Positions 17,478 to 26,334 of a stretch of 33,037 bases of DNA are shown here, in pieces; position 1 is the first letter of the stretch; every line of letters starts with the position of its first letter. The notes under the pieces are model-generated. The model had not been told where the DNA came from. It did no database searches and saw nothing but the letters and a program-made list of their open reading frames with translations. This stretch comes from Candidatus Kuenenia stuttgartensis (GTDB lineage Bacteria; Planctomycetota; Planctomycetia; Pirellulales; UBA1268). The translations under genes were made by a program, and so were the position numbers. The DNA is taken from positions 1 through 33,037 of the forward strand of contig CAMBSN010000030.1 in assembly GCA_945870505.1 (NCBI GenBank), given 5' to 3'.

Positions 17478-17533
17478 GGAGCACAGGTTTTCAACCTGTG
17501 GATTCTTCAGTAGCACAGGTGGTCAACTTGTGC
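17478..17533 (+). repeat. Two family B repeat units
   Basis: 17478-17500 (GGAG replaces the CGTAG lead; arms perfect, loop TTC) and 17510-17533 (loop GTC; right arm ACTTGTG, still able to pair through G-U in RNA). They lie between the stop of the sigma54 activator (sense for it) and the stop of the convergent NYN gene. Confidence 0.8.
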
Positions 17534-17560
17534 AGCCTTCCTATCTCGATCGTGTCGCGC

Positions 17561-18052
17561 TCACTCCTCGAGCCCGAAATACTTCTTCCAGTAGTCGGCC
17601 CCCTCGGGGCCGGGCTCCGGGGGCTTGGCGTCGGGAGACGGGCGGCCGAGGCGGCGCCGGGCTTCGCGGGCCTCCGCCAGCCACTCCTCGCACGACACCG
17701 CCTTCGCTCGGCGGCGGCGGGCCGCGACCTGCAGCCGCCGGTCGCTCGACACCACCACGAGGTGCGCCGGTGCCGTGTCGTTCTCGACGAGTTCTTCGAT
17801 CAGCGAATCGGCGTCGGGATACTCGCGGGCGAACCACACCCGGATGCCGCCGTGCGAGAGCCGCGCCGGCAGGCCGTCGGGGGCACGGGCCGCGTCGAAC
17901 ACCACGATCGTGTCGGAGGCTTTCTCGCCGAGCAAGTCGACGAGCAGATTGAGCAGCGCGATCCGCGATTGCTCGAACCCTCTCGGTCCACGCGACTCGC
18001 CAAACACGCCCGAGGCGTGCAGCAGGTTGTAGCCGTCTACGATCAGTGTCAT
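17561..18052 (-). CDS. NYN-domain (YacP-like) RNase
   Basis: A 163-residue PIN-like NYN-domain protein related to YacP/Rae1 of Gram-positive bacteria, which cleaves ribosome-bound mRNA. Motifs are LIVDGYNLLHA at the N-terminus with the first metal-binding Asp, TIVVFDAAR, YPDADSLIEELVEN and VVSSDRRLQVAAR, consistent with a complete acidic metal site. The C-terminal ~35 residues are Pro/Glu-rich and end in DYWKKYFGLEE. The ATG follows the pyrC stop with no gap (TGA then ATG) and there is no ribosome binding site, so it is probably translated by reinitiation after pyrC. Substrate unknown. Confidence 0.8.
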   Translation of the reverse strand: MTLIVDGYNLLHASGVFGESRGPRGFEQSRIALLNLLVDLLGEKASDTIVVFDAARAPDGLPARLSHGGIRVWFAREYPDADSLIEELVENDTAPAHLVVVSSDRRLQVAARRRRAKAVSCEEWLAEAREARRRLGRPSPDAKPPEPGPEGADYWKKYFGLEE

Positions 18053-19342
<1,290 letters not shown>

Positions 19343-19355
19343 CGACGAATCCTTG

Positions 19356-20360
19356 TCAGAAGATCTTGGTCGCGGAGGAAGACGACTCGTCGCCCGTCCG
19401 CGTTGCCCGCGGCCCGCACGTCAGCCAGAGCACCGCCATCCGCACGGCGAGTCCGTTGGCGACCTGGCCGAGGATCAGCGACTGCGGGCAGTCGGCTACC
19501 TCGGCCGTGACCTCGACGCCTCGGTTGATTGGGCCGGGCGCCAGGATGAGCAGGTCTTTCTTGGCGCGCTTCAGCCGGTCGCGGGTCATCGCGTAGAGGT
19601 GGGCGTATTCGCGGATGGAGGGAAACGGCCTCGTGTTCTGCCGCTCGAACTGGATGCGGAGGAGGTTGAGCACGTCGCACCGCGGCACGATCGCGTCGAG
19701 GTCGTGCGACACTTCCACGCCCAGTTCCCGCCACCGCTCCGAGACGAGCGTGGGTGGGCCGCAGAGAATCACCTTGGCGCCGAGCTTCATCAGGCCCCAG
19801 AGGTTGGACCGCGCCGTCCGGCTGTGGGCGATGTCGCCGACGAGCCCGACGGTGATTCCGGAGAGGTCGCCGAGCCGCTCCTTGATCGTGAAGATGTCGA
19901 GCAGCCCCTGGGTGGGATGCTCGTGCGGGCCGTCGCCGGCGTTGATGACGCCGACCGAGAGATGCTGGGCGAGCAGGTGCGGCGTGCCGGGGGTCTGGTG
20001 GCGGACCACGACGGCGTCGATCCCCATCGCCTCGAGGTTCTTGGCGGTGTCGATGAACGACTCGCCCTTCGAGAGGCTGCTCGACGAGGCCGAGAAGTCG
20101 ACCACGTCGGCTCCCAACCGGCGGGCCGCCAGGGCGAAGCTCGTCTTCGTGCGGGTCGAGGCCTCGAAGAACAGCGTGACGATGGTGGTGCCGTTCAGGA
20201 CGGCGAGCTTCCGGCGGCAGCCGTCGGTCGCCTCCTTGAGGAGCGTCGCCGTGTCGAGCAGCGTGCGGATCTCATCCGGCGTGAGTCGCTCCAGGTCGAG
20301 CAGGTGCCGGTGACGCCAGTGCGACGGCACGGTCTCGTGGGCGATTGCGGCGGTGCTCAT
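19356..20360 (-). CDS. pyrB: Aspartate carbamoyltransferase catalytic subunit
   Basis: ATCase joins carbamoyl phosphate and aspartate, the committed step of pyrimidine synthesis. The product has 334 residues. Carbamoyl-phosphate binding STRTKTSF is at 68-75 (Lys where Arg is common), SLSKGES with Lys98 follows, HPTQGLLD begins at 147, and [12 protein letters not shown] near the C-terminus matches the aspartate-binding loop. The last ~20 residues are a Ser/Thr-rich tail. It is the first gene of a pyrB-pyrC-NYN transcription unit. No pyrR or pyrI is present. A hairpin and an inverted repeat lie upstream (20424-20464). Confidence 0.95.
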   Translation of the reverse strand: MSTAAIAHETVPSHWRHRHLLDLERLTPDEIRTLLDTATLLKEATDGCRRKLAVLNGTTIVTLFFEASTRTKTSFALAARRLGADVVDFSASSSSLSKGESFIDTAKNLEAMGIDAVVVRHQTPGTPHLLAQHLSVGVINAGDGPHEHPTQGLLDIFTIKERLGDLSGITVGLVGDIAHSRTARSNLWGLMKLGAKVILCGPPTLVSERWRELGVEVSHDLDAIVPRCDVLNLLRIQFERQNTRPFPSIREYAHLYAMTRDRLKRAKKDLLILAPGPINRGVEVTAEVADCPQSLILGQVANGLAVRMAVLWLTCGPRATRTGDESSSSATKIF

Positions 20361-20423
20361 GCGGCGTGGGAGATGGTCTTGAGGTGTGCCGAGTGCCTCT
20401 CCATAAGAGGGGGTTTTCGGCAG

Positions 20424-20464
20424 GCTGTGAGCAGCCGCAGTTTAGCAAATTTGAGACGATTTGC
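20424..20464. promoter_or_regulatory. Hairpin and inverted repeat upstream of pyrB
   Basis: GGCTG-TGAG-CAGCC (20424-20437) and GCAAAT-N8-ATTTGC (20445-20464) lie in the 242-bp gap between pyrB and the divergent lipoprotein gene. They could be an operator or part of a leader RNA. There is no T-run to make the hairpin an obvious terminator. The rest of the gap shows nothing I can name. Confidence 0.25.
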
Positions 20465-20602
20465 GGGGCCGACGGGCTTGTCGCTGCAGCGTGGCTGTTG
20501 ACCTTGCTCCGGCGGATCGCGGCCCCCTACCCTCCCCCCGTGTTTGGAAATGGACCCTGGCGACGGGCCGCGATGCCCGCGCTGCATGTCGAGCACCCAT
20601 TC

Positions 20603-21652
20603 ATGAACGGCTCCGTCTGGTCGATCCGGGCATCCTGCGCGGCGATGCTCGCCGCCGTCGTCGTCACAACGAGCGGTTGCACCTCGGCCATCAGCACCGC
20701 CTACCTCCGCGACACGTTCTGGGACCTCCCCGAACACGCCGCCGCGGAGGAGCCACAGGCCGACGCCATCGCCGATGCGGAGGAACTGCCCGCTGTCGAG
20801 ATCTCTGACACGGCGGTAGCCGACGAGGAGCGGCGTGAGGCCGCAGTCAATGAGGCAGTCGCGCGGCTTGCCAAGATCGGCAGACTCGACCCCGCGGCCC
20901 GGGCCACGCTCGTCGAGACGCTGCAGGGAACCCAGCAGGAAGACTGGCCCGTCGTGGTCGAGGCGTTCGCGTCGTCATTGGCCGCCTCGCTGCCGCCGCC
21001 CGCGACCGAACAAACCGACGCGGCCGAACCGGCCGATGCGCCAGTTCCCGTCGTCACGGCTTCGCACACGGCCGCCAAGGCCGATCTCGATGAGGCCTCG
21101 ATCGCGCTGGCGCCAGAGCCGGTGATGCCTCTGGCTGAACCTGTGGTCGCATCATCCCCAATGCCGGCCGTCGCACCGGCGCCCATGCCGGTGTCATCCG
21201 CTCCCGAGCCGAACGACCAAGCCCAGCAGGTGGCGGCAGCGGCCGCTCTCCCGCTGGCTGTCCGTAACCCCTGCTTCGCCACCAGGGTACAGGCGTGGGG
21301 TGTGGTTGACCGCTTCCAGACCGCCCGCTTCCGCCCCGGTCAGGAGGTGATCGTCTACTTCGAACTCGACCACCTCTCTTCCGGTCGGTCTGCCGCCGGC
21401 CATACCACCTGCATCGATGCATCGCTCGCGCTCGTCGCAGCCGACGGCACGATGGTCCGCGACTGGAGTTTCGAACCGATCGCGGAGACGTGTGCGGCGC
21501 AGCGTCGCGACTATTTCGCGCGGTATGTGATCCGGGTTCCGGAATCGGCGGCGACCGGGGCCTTCCGGCTCGACATCGACGTCGTCGACACGCTCGCCGG
21601 CACGACCGCCAGGGCCAGCCTGCCGCTCGAGATCGCAGCGGATTCCCGCTGA
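20603..21652 (+). CDS. Predicted lipoprotein, function unknown
   Basis: No recognised family. The ATG at 20603 gives a 349-residue protein with a textbook lipoprotein signal: a hydrophobic stretch (CAAMLAAVVVTTSGC) ending in lipobox TSGC, Cys26. An in-frame ATG at 20573 would add ten residues and is also possible. After the lipid anchor comes a ~190-residue region rich in Ala, Pro, Glu and Val, probably an extended linker. A compact C-terminal domain of ~130 residues follows (NPCFATRVQAWGVVDRF... to RVPESAATGAFRLDIDVVDTLAG), predicted all-beta. The product is expected on the outer membrane facing the periplasm. It ends 47 nt before an ABC export gene pair and may be functionally linked to it. 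Confidence 0.7.
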   Translation: MNGSVWSIRASCAAMLAAVVVTTSGCTSAISTAYLRDTFWDLPEHAAAEEPQADAIADAEELPAVEISDTAVADEERREAAVNEAVARLAKIGRLDPAARATLVETLQGTQQEDWPVVVEAFASSLAASLPPPATEQTDAAEPADAPVPVVTASHTAAKADLDEASIALAPEPVMPLAEPVVASSPMPAVAPAPMPVSSAPEPNDQAQQVAAAAALPLAVRNPCFATRVQAWGVVDRFQTARFRPGQEVIVYFELDHLSSGRSAAGHTTCIDASLALVAADGTMVRDWSFEPIAETCAAQRRDYFARYVIRVPESAATGAFRLDIDVVDTLAGTTARASLPLEIAADSR

Positions 21653-21699
21653 GCCTCGCCCGGCGAGTTACGATAGCGTGGCCTCCCAGGTTCCACGCG

Positions 21700-22413
21700 A
21701 TGCACGCTCCACCTCCGATCCTTCGCACCGAGCGACTTGAGAAGACGTTCTCCGGCGGTGACGCCGAGTCGGCAGTCGCCGCCGTCGGCGGCGTGGATTT
21801 CCAGGTCGGCCGCGGCGAGTTCGTGGCGGTGACGGGCGCTTCCGGATCGGGAAAGAGCACGCTGCTCCACATGCTCGGCGGGATCACGCGGCCGACCGCG
21901 GGCCGCGTGCTGCTCGAGGGTGTCGACCTCGCCACGCTCGACGACGATGCCCTCGCCGCCATCCGCCGTCGTCGGATCGGCTTCGTGTTTCAGCGGTACA
22001 ACCTCCTCCCAGAACTCTCGCTCCTCGAAAACGTCTCTCTCCCACTCGCGCTCGACGGTGCGACTCCGGCACGGTGCGAGGCAGCCGCCCGCGCAGCGCT
22101 CGAGGCGGTCGGAATGGCCCACCGCGGCTCCCACAGGCCCGACGAACTTTCGGGGGGCGAGCAGCAGCGGGGGGCGATCGCCCGGGCGCTCGTCACCGAC
22201 CCGGCGGTCGTGCTCGCCGATGAGCCGACGGGCGCCCTCGATTCGGCCAACTCCGCTCGCGTCGTCGAGTTGCTCCAGCGGCTCGTTGCCGAGCGGCAGC
22301 AGACGGTGATCCTCGTCACCCACGACCCGGCGGTGGCGGCGGCGGCGGGCCGCATCGTGCGGATGCAAGACGGCCTGATCCACACCGATTCGGCCGGGAC
22401 ACCGCGGCCATGA
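21700..22413 (+). CDS. ABC transporter ATPase, LolD/MacB type
   Basis: A 237-residue ATPase of the LolD/MacB/FtsE group. Walker A is GASGSGKST (46-54), the signature LSGGEQQRGAIARAL (from 150), Walker B VVLADEPTGALDS with the D-loop, and the switch His is in VTHDP. The ATG at 21700 is chosen because the first conserved strand (LRTERLEKTF) follows directly. The stop overlaps the start of the permease gene by 4 nt (ATGA), so the two form one transporter. This type moves substrates out of, or extracts lipoproteins from, the inner membrane rather than importing solutes. Substrate unknown. Confidence 0.9.
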   Translation: MHAPPPILRTERLEKTFSGGDAESAVAAVGGVDFQVGRGEFVAVTGASGSGKSTLLHMLGGITRPTAGRVLLEGVDLATLDDDALAAIRRRRIGFVFQRYNLLPELSLLENVSLPLALDGATPARCEAAARAALEAVGMAHRGSHRPDELSGGEQQRGAIARALVTDPAVVLADEPTGALDSANSARVVELLQRLVAERQQTVILVTHDPAVAAAAGRIVRMQDGLIHTDSAGTPRP

Positions 22414-24923
22414 ACCTCCGCGGGCTGCTCATCCGGCAGTGGATGCGACGCCCGGGGCGGGCGCTGGCCGCGGCGCTGAGCGTCGCGGTGGCGGTGGGTG
22501 CGGCGGTGGCCACCTGGGCAGCGGCCGACGCGTCGCGGGTCGGCTACAAGCGGCTCACCGAGGCGGTGGCGGGAGTGCCCACGATCGACGTGACGGCCCG
22601 CGACGGCAAGCGGTTTGATGCCTCGGCCGTGCCCCGTGTCGTAGACGTACCCGGCGTGCGAGCGGTCGTGCCGCTCTTCTATCGGCCGTCGCTCCTCCGC
22701 GTCGGCGAGAGCCGGCTCCGCGAGGTGGCGGTGGGAGTCGATGTCGCGGCGCTCGTGTCTGCCGGGCTCCTCACACTGGAGTCGGGCGAGCCGTGCCGCG
22801 AGGACGACGAAGTGGTGCTCGATGCCACGCTCGCCAAAGGGCTCGGCCTGGCGGTGGGCGACGAGGTGCTGTTCTTCGCGCGGCGGCGGGTCGCCCGGAT
22901 GCGGGTCACGGGGCTGGCCGCCACCGACTCGCTCCGCTGGTTCGCGGAGGGCGCCACCGTGGTCGCCGACATCCAGGTGCTGGAATCGATGTCGCTTTCG
23001 ACGGCGGAGGTGGACCGCGTGCGGGTCGTGCTGGCTGCCGACGTCGATCGCGAGGGCGTGCTGGCCGCGGTCGCTCAGCGGCTGCCGGAGGCACTCGTCG
23101 CCGAGGTACCCGCCGGCCGGGCGAGCCTGGCCGACGACGTGCTGCATTCCGCCAACCTGGGCCTCGACTTCGTCACGGCCCTGACGCTCGCCATGGCCTG
23201 GTTCATCGTCGGCAATGCGATGCTGATGAACGTTGCCGAGCGGCGGCGTGGGCTGACGCTGATCCGGGTGCTCGGCGGCACTGGCCGCCAGGTGCGCCGG
23301 CTCGTGACCGTCGAGGCCGCGATCCTCGGTGCCCTGGGGGCCGCCGTCGGCGCCGTGGCCGGGCTCGCGGCGGCGGCGCCGATCTCTGCCGGCATCGCGC
23401 GGGCGCTGCAGACCCGCGCGGGCGACGTCGTCGTCCATCCGCTCCTCGTGCCCGTGGCCGTGGCCCTGGGTGTTGTGATCGCGGTGGCCGCCGCCTGGTG
23501 GCCCGCCCGTCAGGCCACGTCGGTCGACCTGCTCGAGGGGCTGTCGGTGCTCCCGGCCAAGCCGCCGCGGGAATCGATGCGGGTGCTGCTCGTGGCAGCG
23601 CTGCTCCTGAGCCTCGTCGCGTTTGGCTGCGAACTGGCGATGGCCTTCGGCTTCCTGCCGCCGCGAGCGTCGGTGGTCTCGGGCGTGGTGCTGCTCCTCG
23701 CCTTCGTGGCCTTCACGCCCTTCTTCCTGATCCCGCTGGTCCGCATCCTCGGCCGGCTTGTGCCCTCGCGCTGGCGGATCGAGGGCCGGCTCGCCGTTGA
23801 GCAGATCGTCCGGCAGCCGATTCGCACCGCGCTCACGGCGGGCGTGCTCGTGGTGGCGGTGAGCAACGGCATCGGGCTCGGCCACGCGATCCGCGACAGC
23901 GTCGACGACGTGCTCGGCTGGTACGGCAAGATGCTCCGGGCCGACTGGGTGCTGACCCAGGCCGGAGCACTTTCCGTGTCGCGGCAGGATCGGGGGGCGG
24001 CATCGCGAGAAATGGAAGCGGAGGCTCGCGGGCTCGACGGCGTGGCCGACGTGGAAGGGATCGGCGTGGCGACGGGCCGGATCTCGGGTCAGGTGTGCGT
24101 CGTCATCGCCCGCGATCTGCCCTCAGCGCTGCCGCTGCCGCTCGTGCCGGTCGACGCCACCGAAGCCGATGTGCGGCAGGCGCTCGAACGGGGCGAGGCG
24201 GTCGCCGGCACGGTGCTCGCCCAGCGGACGGGCCTTAAAGTGGGCGACGACGTGATCGTCGAGGTGTTTGGCCGCAAGACGCCGGTCCGTGTCGCGGCGC
24301 TCGTGGTCGACTACACCTCCGGAGGCGCCTCGCTTGTGCTCCGCCGCGACGCCGCCCGGCGGCTCTTCGGCATGGAGGCTGCCGACGTGCTCCTCGTGAC
24401 CGCCGTCGAGGGCCGCTCGCCCGCCCTGCGGGAACCGCTCGAAGCGATCGCCCGAAAACACTCGATGTTTCTGCGGTCGTTTGGTGAGCTTCGTGGCTTC
24501 ATCGACCGCATCGTCTCCGGCGTGGTCGGCTCGCTCTGGTCGATCCTGGGTCTCGGCTTCGTGGTCGGAAGCCTTGGTGTCGCCAACACCGTCACCATGA
24601 GCGTGTTGGAGCAGCAGCGGTCGCTGGGGCTCTTGCGGGCGGTAGGGATGCGACGCGGCCAGGTGGTCGGCATGGTGGTGTTGCAGAGCGTCTTGCTGGG
24701 CGCCGCCGCCGGCATCGTCGGCCTCGTGGCCGGCGTGACGACCGCACTGTTCATCCAGTTTGCGAGCCAGCCCCTGCTCGGTCATCCTCTCGCGCTGCAC
24801 ATCCGCCCCGGCGTAGTGGTCGCCAATCTGCTGGCCGCCCTCGCGGTCACCGCCCTGGCGGCCTGGCTACCGGCCCGCCGCGCCGTGAAGCTCGAACTGC
24901 TCGAGGCGCTGTCCACGGAGTGA
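22410..24923 (+). CDS. FtsX-like ABC transporter permease (two FtsX domains)
   Basis: An 837-residue permease partner of the preceding ATPase. TM1 is at the N-terminus (ALSVAVAVGAAVATWAAA), followed by a large periplasmic domain. A first FtsX block (~255-370: TALTLAMAWFIVGNAMLMN, then the RGLTLIRVLGGTGRQV coupling loop, then LGALGAAVGAVAGLAAAAP) follows. Two more TMs come near 390-445, then a second periplasmic domain. A second FtsX block ends the protein (ILGLGFVVGSLGVANTVTMS, RSLGLLRAVGMRRGQV, and the final TMs). This double-FtsX form with about ten TMs occurs in exporters that lack a separate membrane fusion protein; none is encoded here. The upstream lipoprotein is a possible partner. Confidence 0.88.
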   Translation: MNLRGLLIRQWMRRPGRALAAALSVAVAVGAAVATWAAADASRVGYKRLTEAVAGVPTIDVTARDGKRFDASAVPRVVDVPGVRAVVPLFYRPSLLRVGESRLREVAVGVDVAALVSAGLLTLESGEPCREDDEVVLDATLAKGLGLAVGDEVLFFARRRVARMRVTGLAATDSLRWFAEGATVVADIQVLESMSLSTAEVDRVRVVLAADVDREGVLAAVAQRLPEALVAEVPAGRASLADDVLHSANLGLDFVTALTLAMAWFIVGNAMLMNVAERRRGLTLIRVLGGTGRQVRRLVTVEAAILGALGAAVGAVAGLAAAAPISAGIARALQTRAGDVVVHPLLVPVAVALGVVIAVAAAWWPARQATSVDLLEGLSVLPAKPPRESMRVLLVAALLLSLVAFGCELAMAFGFLPPRASVVSGVVLLLAFVAFTPFFLIPLVRILGRLVPSRWRIEGRLAVEQIVRQPIRTALTAGVLVVAVSNGIGLGHAIRDSVDDVLGWYGKMLRADWVLTQAGALSVSRQDRGAASREMEAEARGLDGVADVEGIGVATGRISGQVCVVIARDLPSALPLPLVPVDATEADVRQALERGEAVAGTVLAQRTGLKVGDDVIVEVFGRKTPVRVAALVVDYTSGGASLVLRRDAARRLFGMEAADVLLVTAVEGRSPALREPLEAIARKHSMFLRSFGELRGFIDRIVSGVVGSLWSILGLGFVVGSLGVANTVTMSVLEQQRSLGLLRAVGMRRGQVVGMVVLQSVLLGAAAGIVGLVAGVTTALFIQFASQPLLGHPLALHIRPGVVVANLLAALAVTALAAWLPARRAVKLELLEALSTE

Positions 24924-24949
24924 GCATTCTCCCCGTAGCCCAGGCCCCC

Positions 24950-25010
24950 CGTAGCACAGGTTGTCAACCTGTGCCTCCGCGCCCCTCGTAGCACAGGTTG
25001 GTAACCTGTG
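24950..25010 (+). repeat. Two family B repeat units
   Basis: Intact units at 24950-24973 (loop GTC) and 24987-25010 (the central base breaks one pair: GGTT-GGT-AACC). A fragment, CGTAGCCCAGG, lies at 24934. They begin just after the permease stop in its sense orientation and precede a family A element. Confidence 0.85.
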
Positions 25011-25035
25011 TGCCTTCCCGGTTCGCGTTGGGCTC

Positions 25036-25164
25036 GGGGCTGCCCATGCCCATCGCCGGACGCTCACTTCGGGCATCCTGCCCTTTGCTCGCTGCACGCC
25101 GGCTACGCTTCGCCATCCTGGCTCCGCTTGCCGCCGAGCCCGGCTCCTGGGCACGGGCAGCCCC
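25036..25164 (+). repeat. Dispersed ~130-bp element (family A)
   Basis: The left end GGGGCTGCCCATGCCC (25036-25051) and right end GGGCACGGGCAGCCCC (25149-25164) are inverted repeats. The interior is closely similar to the copies at 1023 and 11057. It is bracketed on both sides by pairs of family B units. With them it accounts for nearly all of the 350 bp between the permease gene and the next, minus-strand, gene. Confidence 0.85.
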
Positions 25165-25192
25165 TCGCTCGTCACTCGTCGCATAGGTTCCC

Positions 25193-25246
25193 CGTAGCAC
25201 AGGTTGTCAACCTGTGTCTCTTCGTAGCACAGGTTTTCAACCTGTG
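25193..25246 (+). repeat. Two family B repeat units
   Basis: Units at 25193-25216 (loop GTC) and 25223-25246 (loop TTC), separated by 6 nt, directly right of the family A element. They end 27 nt before the stop of the minus-strand gene at 25274 and are antisense to it. Confidence 0.85.
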
Positions 25247-25273
25247 CCTGTGCCTTCCGCTCCGCCCCTGCCC

Positions 25274-26332
25274 TCACCCGATGTCGAGCCAGCGGGGCAG
25301 CGGCGCGTCGGCGTCGAGGCCGAGGATCGTGCGGAGGTCCGCCACCTCCGCGGCGTCGAGCGGCACAAACACCACCGGATCCTGCACGAGCGCGGGATCG
25401 ACGAGCCGCCAGCCGGTGATCGCGGTGCCCTCCATGATCGGCGCCCGGCCGTAGCCATACATCATGTTGTCAACGTTCTCGAAGAAGTTGCGGAGCACGA
25501 TCGCCTCCGGCCGCGGACGGCGGACGTAGTACAGCTCGATCACATCCTTCCAGAAGTGCGGCACGAACTTTTCCCCCACGTCGGCGATGCCGAAGCGGTC
25601 GCGGTTGGTGCCGGCGATGCAGACGGGGAGCGAGGCGAGCGTGAGATCGCGGTCGCGGCAGCGGGCTTCGATGCAGCCGAGCAGGTTGATCGAGAAGTCG
25701 GCGCTGAAGCAGTCGTCGCAGATGAGCACCACGTCGCGGAGATCGACCTCCTTGCCGGAGCCGCGGCGGGCCGCCCCTTCAATCAGGGCGTCGGCCACGC
25801 GCTCAAACCGGATGTGGTAGCTCTGGATCTCGGTCGGCAGGCCGTGGCCAAGCACGACGACGGTGGTGGGCGTCGGGCCGGCCGTCGCGCTACGGATCGC
25901 CGACAGAAAGGCATCGGCCACGCTGTCGAGCGTTTCGCCATCCTCGTCCTTCTTGAACACCTGCGTCGTGCCGCCGTAGGCCTCGGTGATCGTCGTGACC
26001 TCCTTCGGGCCAAGTCCGGTGGCCGGATCAAGCAGGCCGATCACCGTCCGGCCGCTGGCGAGCACGGGCCTGCCCGCAGCCTTCTTGCGAACGCCGTCGA
26101 TGAAGCCGGCGAACTTTGCGAGCGTGGCGGTGCGGGCATCGTCATCGAGCGCCGCGAGTCGGTCGGCGTGCTCGAGCGCCAGGTGGTGCACCGCCGGCTC
26201 GATCTGCCGCCAGTGCTTCGCGTCGCACGGCCGGGCGGTGAGGATCGCCGGCGACACGTCCCGCTGAAACGTGGGCAGATCCGCAGGAATCACCGCCGCT
26301 GCCAGCAGCAGCATCGACATGCAGGTAACCAT
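25274..26332 (-). CDS. Uncharacterised protein with possible clan CD (caspase-like fold) cysteine peptidase dyad
   Basis: I do not recognise a named family. The 352-residue product starts with a short hydrophobic stretch (MSMLLLAAAVIPA), probably a signal peptide. Its middle has a hydrophobic strand ending in His163-Gly164 (TTVVVLGHGLPTE). 45 residues later a second strand ends in Asp-Asp-Cys208 (VVLICDDCFSADFS). Strand-HG and strand-D-x-C at this spacing is the layout of the catalytic His and Cys in clan CD peptidases such as caspases. That is a motif-level inference. The C-terminal region (FWKDVIELYYVRRPRP...) is conserved-looking but unknown. ATG at 26332 lies 2 nt after the stop of the amidohydrolase gene, so the two are co-transcribed. 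A longer in-frame reading upstream is a shadow of the amidohydrolase. Confidence 0.7.
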   Translation of the reverse strand: MVTCMSMLLLAAAVIPADLPTFQRDVSPAILTARPCDAKHWRQIEPAVHHLALEHADRLAALDDDARTATLAKFAGFIDGVRKKAAGRPVLASGRTVIGLLDPATGLGPKEVTTITEAYGGTTQVFKKDEDGETLDSVADAFLSAIRSATAGPTPTTVVVLGHGLPTEIQSYHIRFERVADALIEGAARRGSGKEVDLRDVVLICDDCFSADFSINLLGCIEARCRDRDLTLASLPVCIAGTNRDRFGIADVGEKFVPHFWKDVIELYYVRRPRPEAIVLRNFFENVDNMMYGYGRAPIMEGTAITGWRLVDPALVQDPVVFVPLDAAEVADLRTILGLDADAPLPRWLDIG

Positions 26333-26334
26333 GT

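Noticed and set aside
21990-23885. 631-residue minus-strand open frame opposite the ABC genes
   Set aside because: The plus-strand ATPase and permease have full motifs; the minus frame is His/Arg/Gly-rich shadow sequence.
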